The notes beneath the pieces were generated by a model. It made no database searches. It was not told where the DNA came from and saw nothing but the letters and a program-made list of their open reading frames with translations. From [Pseudomonas] carboxydohydrogena (GTDB taxonomy: Bacteria; Pseudomonadota; Alphaproteobacteria; Rhizobiales; Xanthobacteraceae): 64,000 bases of DNA. The stretch spans positions 310,001 to 374,000 of the forward strand of contig NZ_CP113162.1 in the NCBI RefSeq assembly GCF_029030725.1, in the 5' to 3' direction. Made by a program: the position numbers and the translations under genes. This document shows, one piece after another, positions 17,801 to 25,839 of the stretch (its first letter is position 1; every line of letters begins with the position of its first letter).

Positions 17801-19053
17801 TGCCGGTTGAACTCGTCACCTTCGGTTGCCGTCTCAATTTTGCCGAATCGGAAACGATGCGTGCCGAAGCCGGTCGCGCGGGCGTACAGGATGCGGTGAT
17901 CGTCAACACCTGCGCGGTGACCAGCGAGGCGGTGGCGCAGGCGCGCCAGACCATCCGGCGATTGCGGCGCGAGCAGCCGTCAAAGAAAATCATCGTCGCC
18001 GGATGCGCGGCGCAGACCGATTCCCAGATGTTTGCAGGCATGCCGGAAGTCGATCGCGTGCTCGGCAATGACGACAAGATGCGCGCCTCTGCATGGCAGG
18101 ACACGCGCCGCGCGTTCGATCTCGATGACGGCGAGAAAGTCGCGGTCGCCGATATCATGGCGGTGCGCGAGATGGCGCCGCATCTGGTGGATGGATTTCA
18201 CAACGGTCAGCCGCGCGCCTTCGTGCAGGTGCAGAACGGCTGCGATCATCGCTGCACCTTCTGCATCATTCCGTATGGGCGCGGCAATTCGCGCTCGGTG
18301 GCGATGGGGCCTGCGGTCGAACAGGTCCGCAAGCTGGTGGAGGGTGGCTGTCCCGAAATCGTGCTGACCGGCGTCGATATCACGAGCTATGGCGCAGATT
18401 TGCCGGGCGCGCCGAAACTGGGTGCGCTGGTCAAACAGATCCTCAAGCATGTGCCGGAATTGAAGCGGCTGCGGCTGTCGTCAATCGATTCCGTCGAGGC
18501 GGATCGCGACCTGCTCGATGTGATCGCCGACGACGAACGTCTGATGCCGCATCTGCATCTGTCGCTACAGGCGGGTGACGATCTCATTCTCAAGCGCATG
18601 AAGCGGCGGCATTCGCGCGGCGATGCCATTGCGTTCTGCGATCAGGTGCGGCGGCTGCGGCCGGACACAGCCTTCGGCGCCGATCTGATCGCGGGCTTTC
18701 CGACCGAGACGGAGGCGATGTTTGCGCAGTCGCTGGCGCTGGTCGATGATTGCGACCTCACCTTCCTGCACGTGTTCCCGTACTCGAAGCGGCCCGGCAC
18801 GCCGGCGGCGAAGATGCCGCAGGTCGAGGGGCGCGTCGTCAGGGAACGCGCGAAGCGGTTGCGTGACGCGGGTGAGGCGGCGCTGCAACGGCGGCTTGCG
18901 AGCGAGTCAGGCAAGACCCGTCACATTCTGATCGAGAGTGCTGTACAGGGCCGCACCGAGCATTTCCTGCCCGTTGCGATTGAAGGCGGCATTGCGGGCG
19001 ACGTGCGGGCCATGACCATTGCGGGTCATGACGGCGCACGCTTAAGCGTGTGA
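17800..19053 (+). CDS. mtaB: tRNA (t6A37) methylthiotransferase
   Basis: MtaB is a radical-SAM enzyme that adds a methylthio group to t6A37 of tRNAs reading ANN codons. The N-terminal UPF0004 domain has cysteines in FGCRLN (C10), NTCAVTSEA and AGCAAQ. The radical-SAM cluster motif CDHRCTFCIIPYGRGNSRS follows near residue 148. A short TRAM-like tail ends the 417-residue protein. GCRLN and the CxxxCxxC form with RCTFCIIP favour MtaB over MiaB. ATG 17800 overlaps the dapF stop by one base; a GTG at 17797 is possible. The last bases overlap the convergent pseudouridine synthase gene. Confidence 0.92.
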   Translation: MPVELVTFGCRLNFAESETMRAEAGRAGVQDAVIVNTCAVTSEAVAQARQTIRRLRREQPSKKIIVAGCAAQTDSQMFAGMPEVDRVLGNDDKMRASAWQDTRRAFDLDDGEKVAVADIMAVREMAPHLVDGFHNGQPRAFVQVQNGCDHRCTFCIIPYGRGNSRSVAMGPAVEQVRKLVEGGCPEIVLTGVDITSYGADLPGAPKLGALVKQILKHVPELKRLRLSSIDSVEADRDLLDVIADDERLMPHLHLSLQAGDDLILKRMKRRHSRGDAIAFCDQVRRLRPDTAFGADLIAGFPTETEAMFAQSLALVDDCDLTFLHVFPYSKRPGTPAAKMPQVEGRVVRERAKRLRDAGEAALQRRLASESGKTRHILIESAVQGRTEHFLPVAIEGGIAGDVRAMTIAGHDGARLSV

Positions 19054-19776
19054 CGCGACCTGCTCCGGTGCGTGCACGTCTTCGCCGTTCCATCCACACG
19101 CACGCAGCCGCTCATGCAAATGCAACGGCACCGGCGCGACCACGCGCACTGGCGGCTTGTTCTTTGAGAGCGGCACGACGATCTCGCGCGAATGCAGATG
19201 CAGGCTCGGCTCGCCGAAGCGCGGACCGTTGCCGTAGATGTTGTCGCCGACGATGGGAAAGCCCATCGCCGCGCAATGCACGCGCAACTGGTGGGTGCGA
19301 CCGGTGACAGGCTCCAGTGCAAGCCATGTCAGGCCATCGCCGCGTCCCATCACGCTCCAGCGTGACTGGGAGGGCAGGCCGTTCGGATCGGGCTTTTGCC
19401 ACCATCCGCGTGTTTCATCGAGCCGCCCGAGCGGAATGTCGATCTCGCCTTCGTTCTCCGCAGGGCCGCCTTCGACCACGGCCCAATAGGTCTTGCCGAT
19501 CTTGCCGTGCTTGAACAGCAGCCCGAGCGAGGCGGTCGCCTTGCGGTGGCGGCCGAGCACGAGACAGCCGGAGGTGTCGCGGTCGAGACGATGTGCCAGC
19601 ACGGGCGGGCGCGGCAAGCCGTAGCGCAGCGCGTCGAACGAGGCTTCGAGATTGGGGCCGCCCTTGGGACCTTTATGCACGGCGATCCCGGCCGGCTTGT
19701 CGATCACCAGCATCAGGCCGTCGCGATGAAGCACGCGCGCCTGCATCTCCCCGGCGGTCGGCTGTGGCGTATCCAT
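19042..19776 (-). CDS. RluA-family pseudouridine synthase
   Basis: A 244-residue RNA pseudouridine synthase. The catalytic aspartate is D65 in AHRLDRDTSGCLVLGR. RTHQLRVHCAAMGFPIVGDNIYG is the second family motif. No S4 domain precedes the catalytic part. VIDKPAGIAVHKGPKGG near residue 24 is the usual opening. The length and lack of S4 fit RluA/TruC-like members acting on rRNA or tRNA; the exact uridine cannot be told. The ATG at 19776 was chosen because sequence upstream is not conserved in type and runs into the ftsY promoter. It is convergent with mtaB and divergent from ftsY. Confidence 0.9.
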   Translation of the reverse strand: MDTPQPTAGEMQARVLHRDGLMLVIDKPAGIAVHKGPKGGPNLEASFDALRYGLPRPPVLAHRLDRDTSGCLVLGRHRKATASLGLLFKHGKIGKTYWAVVEGGPAENEGEIDIPLGRLDETRGWWQKPDPNGLPSQSRWSVMGRGDGLTWLALEPVTGRTHQLRVHCAAMGFPIVGDNIYGNGPRFGEPSLHLHSREIVVPLSKNKPPVRVVAPVPLHLHERLRACGWNGEDVHAPEQVASHA

Positions 19777-19845
19777 AATGACGTGCGGCTTTCGTTTTTG
19801 GCGTGAACCGGGTAACACACCCCCCGCAATGTTGACAGTCCGCAT

Positions 19846-20802
19846 ATGACAGATACGCCGCAGGATAAACCGAAGCAGAACTGGTGGCAGCGGCTGTCCG
19901 CCGGGCTCAGGCGCACGTCCGGCTCGATCGGCGGCGCGCTTACCGATCTCGTCAGCAAGCGCAGGCTCGACCGCGCCATGCTCGAGGATATCGAGGACGT
20001 GCTGCTGCGCGCCGATCTTGGAACCGAAGTCGCGGCGCGGATCGCGGCGAAGGTCGGCGAGGGGCGTTACGACAAGGATGTGTCGGCGCAGGATGTTCAG
20101 GAGATCGTCGCCGCCGAGGTGGAGAAGGTGCTCGCACCGGTGGCGAAGCCGCTGGTCATCGACGACAGCCAGAAGCCGTTCGTCATTCTGGTCGTCGGCG
20201 TCAACGGCTCGGGCAAGACCACGACCATCGGCAAGCTCGCGGCGAAGTTCACGGCGGAAGGCCGCCGGGTGATGCTGGCGGCGGGCGATACATTCCGCGC
20301 CGCCGCCATCGAACAACTGAAAGTCTGGGGCGAGCGCACGGGCGTGCCGGTGGTGGCGCGCGCGCACGGCTCGGATTCGGCGAGCCTTGCCTTCGACGCG
20401 GCGAGCGAGGCGAAAGCGGACAATCGCGACGTGCTGTTGATCGACACCGCAGGGCGGTTGCAGAACAAGGCCGAACTGATGGTCGAGCTGGAGAAGGTCG
20501 CGCGCGTCATCAGGAAGGTCGATGCCGTCGCCCCGCATGCGGTGCTGCTGGTGCTGGACGCCACCGTGGGGCAGAACGCGCTGTCGCAGGTCGAGGCGTT
20601 CCGCAAGACGGCGGGCGTCACCGGGCTTGTGATGACCAAACTCGATGGCACCGCGCGCGGCGGCATCCTGGTTGCGATTTCGGAAACCTACAGACTGCCG
20701 GTGCATTTCATCGGCGTCGGCGAGGGCATCGACGACCTCGCGCCGTTCACCGCGCATGATTTCGCGCTCGCGATCGCGGGCAAGGATGCGGGACAGGGAT
20801 AA
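19846..20802 (+). CDS. ftsY: signal recognition particle receptor FtsY
   Basis: FtsY is the membrane-associated GTPase that docks SRP with the translocon. The 318-residue protein has the NG domain: N domain from residue 15, P-loop [27 protein letters not shown] and [10 protein letters not shown]. It lacks the long acidic A domain of enterobacterial FtsY and instead has a short basic, aromatic N-terminus ([16 protein letters not shown]) that may contact the membrane. The start ATG at 19846 is close to the divergent pseudouridine synthase. yciB follows after eight bases, so they form an operon. Confidence 0.97.
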   Translation: MTDTPQDKPKQNWWQRLSAGLRRTSGSIGGALTDLVSKRRLDRAMLEDIEDVLLRADLGTEVAARIAAKVGEGRYDKDVSAQDVQEIVAAEVEKVLAPVAKPLVIDDSQKPFVILVVGVNGSGKTTTIGKLAAKFTAEGRRVMLAAGDTFRAAAIEQLKVWGERTGVPVVARAHGSDSASLAFDAASEAKADNRDVLLIDTAGRLQNKAELMVELEKVARVIRKVDAVAPHAVLLVLDATVGQNALSQVEAFRKTAGVTGLVMTKLDGTARGGILVAISETYRLPVHFIGVGEGIDDLAPFTAHDFALAIAGKDAGQG

Positions 20803-20810
20803 TCAGGATC

Positions 20811-21413
20811 ATGGACAAGCGCGCGCCCCATCCGCTGTTCAAGCTCGCGACCGAGCTTGGCCCGCTGCTGATTTTCTTTGCCGCCAATGCCAAATTCAAC
20901 CTGTTCGTGGCGACGGGCGCGTTCATGGTGGCGATCGTTGTCGCGGTGATCGCGTCCTATGTGGTGGTGCGGCATGTGCCGCTGATGGCGCTGGTCACGG
21001 CGGTGATCGTGCTGGTGTTCGGCGGCCTGACGCTCGTGCTGCATGATGAGACGTTCATCAAGATCAAGCCGACCATCATCTACGCGCTGTTCGCGGGAAC
21101 GCTGTTCGTGGGTCTGATGCTGGGGCGATCGTTCATCGCGGTGCTGTTCGATCAGGTGTTCAACCTCACGCCACAGGGCTGGCGGCTGTTGACGATCCGC
21201 TGGGCGATGTTCTTCGCGGCCATGGCGGTGCTGAACGAGGTGATCTGGCGCACCCAGAGCACGGACTTCTGGGTGGCGTTCAAGGCCTTCGGAGTGTTGC
21301 CGCTGACGATGGTTTTCGCGATGGCGCAGATGCCGCTCGTCAAGCGCTACCATGTCGAGGAAGCGACGGCGGAAGCGCCCGACAGCGAGCGCGGCGATAT
21401 CACGCCGCGCTGA
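20811..21413 (+). CDS. yciB: YciB/IspZ family inner-membrane (septation) protein
   Basis: A 200-residue polytopic membrane protein. It opens with [21 protein letters not shown], the signature of YciB/IspZ (septation protein A), and has about five hydrophobic helices, ending with [18 protein letters not shown] and a polar tail. In enterobacteria YciB interacts with cell-elongation and division proteins. The gene follows ftsY by eight bases, as in many Rhizobiales. Confidence 0.9.
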   Translation: MDKRAPHPLFKLATELGPLLIFFAANAKFNLFVATGAFMVAIVVAVIASYVVVRHVPLMALVTAVIVLVFGGLTLVLHDETFIKIKPTIIYALFAGTLFVGLMLGRSFIAVLFDQVFNLTPQGWRLLTIRWAMFFAAMAVLNEVIWRTQSTDFWVAFKAFGVLPLTMVFAMAQMPLVKRYHVEEATAEAPDSERGDITPR

Positions 21414-21425
21414 ACGCCGGAAATA

Positions 21426-21911
21426 TCAGCTCAGCTGCTTCAGCAGCTTGATCATGCCCGGCGCGTTGCGGCGGATTTCCGCCATGTGAATGCCGGACAG
21501 CCCCTTGAGCGCGGCATCGGCCTTCGCGGTCAGGTTCAGCAGCACGCGGCGGCGGTCTTCCCGGTCGGTCTTGCGCACCACGAGCTTGGCCCGGACCAGC
21601 CGGTCCACCAGTTCGACCGCGGTGTGGTGCTTGAGGTGAAGATGCTCGGCGAGGTCGCCGACTGTGACGCCGTTCTCATCCTCAAATCCGCGAATCGCCA
21701 GGATCGCCTGATGCTGTTTCGGCGTCAGGCCGCGATTTTGCGCCGCCTGCTCGCTGAAATTGAGGAAATTGCGCAACTCGCGGCGGAACGAGGCCAGTAT
21801 GAAATAATCCTTGTCCTTGATGACCACGCTGCGGGGCAGGGCAGATATGCGCTTTTGTGCCGAAATGCGAAGTTGTGCCGATTTTGCGGTTTTCTTTGTT
21901 GATTTTGCCAT
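21426..21911 (-). CDS. MarR-family transcriptional regulator
   Basis: A 161-residue winged-helix regulator. The first 30 residues are Lys/Ala/Ser-rich and probably disordered. The DNA-binding core reads LTPKQHQAILAIRGFEDENGVTVGDLAEHLHLKHHTAVELVDRLVRAKLVVRKTDREDRRRVLLNLT: recognition helix, then the DREDRRRV wing typical of MarR proteins. It is divergent from a ClC-type channel gene, with a palindrome (TATCG-TATAG-CGATA) in the 109-base gap that is a likely operator for both genes. The inducing ligand is unknown. Confidence 0.9.
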   Translation of the reverse strand: MAKSTKKTAKSAQLRISAQKRISALPRSVVIKDKDYFILASFRRELRNFLNFSEQAAQNRGLTPKQHQAILAIRGFEDENGVTVGDLAEHLHLKHHTAVELVDRLVRAKLVVRKTDREDRRRVLLNLTAKADAALKGLSGIHMAEIRRNAPGMIKLLKQLS

Positions 21912-21930
21912 TCCTGACCCCGTTGCCTTC

Positions 21931-21945
21931 TATCGTATAGCGATA
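21931..21945. promoter_or_regulatory. likely operator of the MarR regulator
   Basis: TATCG and CGATA arms flank a five-base centre, between the divergent marR-type gene (start 21911) and the channel gene (start 22021). Position and symmetry fit a MarR dimer site. It overlaps AT-rich promoter-like sequence. Confidence 0.6.
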
Positions 21946-22020
21946 TATTGACGTGACCCGCCCGAAAGGCCTTACCGCGCGCTTTCGGTAATTTCAATCC
22001 TATTTCGGATCCTTACGAAT

Positions 22021-23808
22021 ATGTCACGTTCTTCCAATGTGGCGCCGAGGCTTGGCGACTTCACCGCCGACAAACGCGTACTGGTTCTGGTCGCGATGGC
22101 GCTTCTGGTCGGCAGCGGCGGTGCAGCCTCCGCATGGGTCTTGCTGCACATGATCGCGCTGGTCACGAATCTGGTTTGGTTGCAGACATTTAGTACGGCG
22201 AATCTGTCACTTGCGGGCCTCAGGCCGAGTCTCTGGATGGTGCTGGCACCGGGGTTGGGCGGGCTCATCATCGGCCTGATGGCACGTTTCGGATCGGAGA
22301 AAATTCGCGGTCACGGCATCCCGGAAGCGATCGAGGCCATCCTGATTGGCGGCAGCCGCATGCAGCCAAAAGTCGCAGTCCTGAAACCCCTGTCGTCGGC
22401 GATTTCGATCGGCAGCGGCGGCCCGTTTGGCGCCGAAGGGCCGATCATCATGACCGGCGGCGCGATCGGTTCGCTGTTCGCGCAGTGCTTCCATATGAGC
22501 GCCGCGGAACGGAAGACGCTGCTGGTGGCGGGCGCGGCCGCCGGCATGACCGCGATTTTCGGCACGCCGATCGCGGCGATGCTGCTGTCGGTCGAATTGC
22601 TGTTGTTCGAGATGAAGCCGCGCAGCCTCATTCCCGTGATCGCCGCCTGCGTGGTGTCCGCGGCCTGGCGTCCGTTCATCATCGGTCATGGGCCGCTGTT
22701 TCCGTTCGCGGGCCATCTCGATCTGCCGTGGTGGGGCGTCTTTCTTTATATCGCGGTTGGTATTGTGGGGGGCCTGCAATCGGGCCTGCTCACCGCGGTG
22801 CTCTACAAGGCCGAGGATTTGTTCGAGCGGCTTCCGGTTCACTGGATGTGGTGGCCGGCGATCGGCGGCCTGCTCGTCGGGCTGGGCGGCCTGATCGAGC
22901 CGCGCGCGCTCGGTGTCGGCTACGACATCATCGCGGGCCTGTTGAACGACAGGATCGTCACCTCGCAGGTATTGACGATCCTGATCGTCAAATCGGCGAT
23001 CTGGATCATTGCTCTGGCCTCGGGCACCTCCGGGGGCGTGCTGGCGCCGCTGCTGATTTTCGGCGGATGCCTCGCATGGCTGGAAGGTCTGGTCCTGCCG
23101 GGCGATACCGGGGCATGGGCCTTGCTCGGCATGGCGGCGATGATGGGCGGCACCATGCGCTCGCCACTGACCGGCATCATGTTCGCGGTGGAACTGACGG
23201 GCCATTTCGGCCTGCTCGAACCGTTGCTGGTCTGCACCGGCGCCGCCTATGCGCTGACGGTGCTGCTCCTGAAGCGTTCGATCCTGACGGAGAAGATCGC
23301 GCGGCGCGGCCAGCATGTCGTGCGCGAGTACAGCATCGATCCGTTCGAGTTGCTGCGCGTGTCGGACGTCATGGTGAAGAACGTCGATACGTTGCCCGCG
23401 AGCATGCGGGTGGACGAGGCGGTGGCGTTCTTCTGCGGCGATACGCCGCCGCTGCATAAATCCTATCCGCTGATTGATGAAAATGGCGTCGTGGTCGGTG
23501 TCGTCGGCCGCCGCGACATCTTGCGCTGGCGTGCGGAGAATCCCGAAACGGATGAAACTTTGTTCGATTGCATCTCGGATTCGTCGGTGGTGACAGGTTA
23601 TCCCGATGAACAGGTGGCCGCACTCGCTGACCGGATGGTGGCGACGGAGGCAGGCCGCGTCCCGATCGTCGATCGCGTCAGCGGACGACTGGTCGGCCTG
23701 ATGACGCGCAAGGATCTGATGCGCACGCGCGGCAACGCGCTCTCGGCGGAAACCGACCGGCTGTCATATTTCTTGCGCAGGAAGAAGCTGTCTGCGACAA
23801 CGGCATAG
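22021..23808 (+). CDS. ClC-type chloride channel/antiporter with C-terminal CBS domains
   Basis: A 595-residue membrane protein of the ClC family. Selectivity-filter motifs are visible: RGHGIPEAIEAI (97-108), GSGGPFGAEGPI (131-142, with E139 at the place of the gating glutamate) and GTPIAAMLLSVE (181-192). A second-half filter segment is SGTSGGVLAPLL. After the membrane part, two CBS domains occupy about residues 440-590 (VSDVMVKNVDTLP and the region ending IVDRVSGRLVGLMTRKDLM), which may bind nucleotides. It could be a Cl-/H+ exchanger or a fluoride- or nitrate-handling variant. It is divergent from a MarR gene with a shared palindrome. Confidence 0.92.
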   Translation: MSRSSNVAPRLGDFTADKRVLVLVAMALLVGSGGAASAWVLLHMIALVTNLVWLQTFSTANLSLAGLRPSLWMVLAPGLGGLIIGLMARFGSEKIRGHGIPEAIEAILIGGSRMQPKVAVLKPLSSAISIGSGGPFGAEGPIIMTGGAIGSLFAQCFHMSAAERKTLLVAGAAAGMTAIFGTPIAAMLLSVELLLFEMKPRSLIPVIAACVVSAAWRPFIIGHGPLFPFAGHLDLPWWGVFLYIAVGIVGGLQSGLLTAVLYKAEDLFERLPVHWMWWPAIGGLLVGLGGLIEPRALGVGYDIIAGLLNDRIVTSQVLTILIVKSAIWIIALASGTSGGVLAPLLIFGGCLAWLEGLVLPGDTGAWALLGMAAMMGGTMRSPLTGIMFAVELTGHFGLLEPLLVCTGAAYALTVLLLKRSILTEKIARRGQHVVREYSIDPFELLRVSDVMVKNVDTLPASMRVDEAVAFFCGDTPPLHKSYPLIDENGVVVGVVGRRDILRWRAENPETDETLFDCISDSSVVTGYPDEQVAALADRMVATEAGRVPIVDRVSGRLVGLMTRKDLMRTRGNALSAETDRLSYFLRRKKLSATTA

Positions 23809-23889
23809 CTGAGACGCCGCGACCGTAGACAATATTCCCCGGCCTGATCGACGCCTTTGCCAGGTGGAATTGCATCAGGGGTATCAGTC

Positions 23890-24333
23890 ATGGACTTTCG
23901 CACGGCACTCGGGGACGCCATCCTCTCTTCGGAATCGGATGCCATCGTTGCGACCGGCAAGGATGGCGCCATCACCTTCTGGAATCCGGGCGCGGCGCGA
24001 ATCTTCGGGTTTGCCGAGAACGAGGCCGTCGGACAATCGCTCGATATCATCATTCCCGAGAACCTCCGGGCCCGGCACTGGGAAGGCTATGACAAGGTGA
24101 TGGAAAGCGGGCAGAGCCGCTATTCGCATGGCGACCTTCTGGCGGTGCCGGCGCTGAACAAGGCGGGCACCCGCATTTCCGTCGAATTCACCATGGTGGT
24201 GTTGTTCGGGCCGGACGGCAAACCCAACGGCACGGCGGCGGTGATGCGTGACGTGACCAAAAAATTCGAGGAAAACCGTGCGCTGCGCAAAAAGCTCGCG
24301 GCGGCGCAGAACGCGGCCAGAGAGAATATTTAG
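23890..24333 (+). CDS. stand-alone PAS-domain sensor protein
   Basis: A 147-residue protein consisting of one PAS domain (about residues 8-128) and a short C-terminal coiled segment (KKFEENRALRKKLAAAQNA). TGKDGAITFWNPGAARIFGFAENEAVGQSLDIIIPE is the PAS core, and FGPDGKPNGTAAVMRDVTKKFEE is the end of the fold with the usual DVT signal linker. There is no kinase, cyclase or receiver domain, so it must act through a partner or as a small ligand/redox switch. The ATG at 23890 has AGGG nine bases upstream. It lies between the channel gene and an ECF sigma gene on the same strand. Confidence 0.85.
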   Translation: MDFRTALGDAILSSESDAIVATGKDGAITFWNPGAARIFGFAENEAVGQSLDIIIPENLRARHWEGYDKVMESGQSRYSHGDLLAVPALNKAGTRISVEFTMVVLFGPDGKPNGTAAVMRDVTKKFEENRALRKKLAAAQNAARENI

Positions 24334-24391
24334 CGTTCGCCGCGATTTGATTGGTTAAGAGGCTCCGGTTCCGCTTCGGGGAAAAAAGTGT

Positions 24392-24420
24392 GTAACCTTT
24401 TCCGTGTGGCTCCATCTAAC
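24392..24420 (+). promoter_or_regulatory. ECF-type promoter of the sigma gene
   Basis: GTAACCTTT, then CCG and GGCT, then CATCTAAC: a -35-like GTAACC box and a CATC -10-like box. It lies 20 bases before the sigma-factor start. A 29-base element matching at about 24 positions occurs before the DUF4142 gene (27403-27431), which points to autoregulation and a shared regulon. Confidence 0.7.
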
Positions 24421-24440
24421 AGGCAGCATGGAGAACAGGG

Positions 24441-25136
24441 ATGACCGACTCTCATAATCAGGCGCGGCTTCCGGCGCTGGACGAAACCACAAGCGACGAG
24501 GTGCTGGTCCACGCTGCGCGGGGCGGCGATGCGCGCGCCTTTCGCGCGATCCTCACCAAGTACAACCGCAGGCTTTACCGGATCGCGCGGGGTATCCTGC
24601 GCAACGATACCGAGGCGGAAGACGCGGTGCAGGAAGCCTATGTCAGCGCCTTCACGCATCTCGCGGCATTTCGCGGCGAGTCCAGCCTGTCGACCTGGCT
24701 GTCGCGCATCGTCATGAACGAATCGCTCGGACGGCTGCGCAACCGCCGCCCCATGGCCGAGTTGGCCGAGGTCGAGACGCCCGGTCAGGCGGCCGAGATC
24801 ATTCAATTTCCAAACACCGCCAGAACCGATCCGGAACGCACCATGGCCCAGCGCGAGCTTCTTCGTCTTGTCGAGCGGGTGACCGACGAGTTGCCGGATG
24901 TCTATCGCACGGTGTTCGTGACGCGGGTGATCGAGGGCATGAGTGTCGAGGACACGGCTGAACTGCTCGGCATCCGCATCGAGACGGTGAAGACGCGGCT
25001 GCACCGCGCGCGCAAGCTCGTCCGCGAGCATCTCGATCGCGAGATCGGCCCGGTGATGCTCGACGCATTCCCCTTCGCGGGCAAGCGCTGCGAGCGCATG
25101 ACGCAGAATGTCATGCAGCGGCTCGGCCTTGTTTGA
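24441..25136 (+). CDS. ECF-type RNA polymerase sigma factor
   Basis: A 231-residue sigma-70 family protein with only regions 2 and 4, as in the extracytoplasmic-function class. Region 2 spans about residues 36-100 (FRAILTKYNRRLYRIARGIL, then DAVQEAYVSAFTHLAAFRGESSLSTWLSRI) and region 4 about 140-200 (LPDVYRTVFVTRVIEGMSVEDTAELLGIRIETVKTRLHRARK). After region 4 is a tail, FPFAGKRCERMTQNVMQRL, with one cysteine, that might sense a signal. No anti-sigma gene is adjacent. A promoter-like element before this gene recurs before the DUF4142 gene, so autoregulation is likely. Confidence 0.92.
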   Translation: MTDSHNQARLPALDETTSDEVLVHAARGGDARAFRAILTKYNRRLYRIARGILRNDTEAEDAVQEAYVSAFTHLAAFRGESSLSTWLSRIVMNESLGRLRNRRPMAELAEVETPGQAAEIIQFPNTARTDPERTMAQRELLRLVERVTDELPDVYRTVFVTRVIEGMSVEDTAELLGIRIETVKTRLHRARKLVREHLDREIGPVMLDAFPFAGKRCERMTQNVMQRLGLV

Positions 25137-25199
25137 TCCATCCGTTTTTGTCCAATCATCAGATGAACGCGGCGCATGGCGCCGAAGGAGACGATCGTT

Positions 25200-25823
25200 A
25201 TGATTTCCAACGTCAAGCTGCTTGAACGCGAGCGGGATGTGACCGCCCCCGAGCGGCCGGATCGCGCCGAGGTGGAAGATGCGTTCCGCACCATCATCCG
25301 CTGGACCGGCGACGATCCGAAGCGCGATGGCCTGATCGAGACGCCGAGCCGCGTCGCCCGCGCCTTCGAGGAGTTCTTCATCGGCTACAGCCAGAACCCG
25401 GTGACGGTGCTGCAAAAGACCTTCGAGGAAATCGAGGGCTATGACGAAATGATCACGCTGCGGGGCGTTCGCTTCGAGAGCCATTGCGAACACCACATGG
25501 CTCCGATCGTCGGCAAGGCCTGGGTCGCCTATATCCCGAACGGCCGTGTCGTCGGCATCAGCAAGCTCGCCCGCGTTGTCGAGATCTACGCCAAGCGCCT
25601 CCAGATCCAGGAGAAGATGACCGCGCAGATCGCCAACACCATCAATGACGTGCTCAAGCCGCAAGGCGTTGCGGTGCTGATCAAGGCGCAGCATCATTGC
25701 ATGACGACGCGCGGCATCCACAAGCCCGGCACCGATCTCGTCACCAGCCGGATGCTCGGCTGCTTCCGCGACAATCCGGCGACGCGGCAGGAATTTTTGA
25801 GCATGACCGCGGAACGGGACTAG
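25200..25823 (+). CDS. folE: GTP cyclohydrolase I
   Basis: FolE converts GTP to dihydroneopterin triphosphate, the first step to folate and pterins. The 207-residue product carries the zinc and active-site motifs: [11 protein letters not shown] mid-protein and [26 protein letters not shown] near the C-terminus. The ATG at 25200 has GAAGGAGA eight bases upstream and is preferred to the ATG at 25176. It follows the sigma gene by 63 bases and precedes the Rieske-flavoprotein by 16 bases, so it may be expressed with both, which would be an unusual setting for folE and might mean a second, stress-linked copy. Confidence 0.95.
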   Translation: MISNVKLLERERDVTAPERPDRAEVEDAFRTIIRWTGDDPKRDGLIETPSRVARAFEEFFIGYSQNPVTVLQKTFEEIEGYDEMITLRGVRFESHCEHHMAPIVGKAWVAYIPNGRVVGISKLARVVEIYAKRLQIQEKMTAQIANTINDVLKPQGVAVLIKAQHHCMTTRGIHKPGTDLVTSRMLGCFRDNPATRQEFLSMTAERD

Positions 25824-25839
25824 AGCGGAGGTAGTCGCC

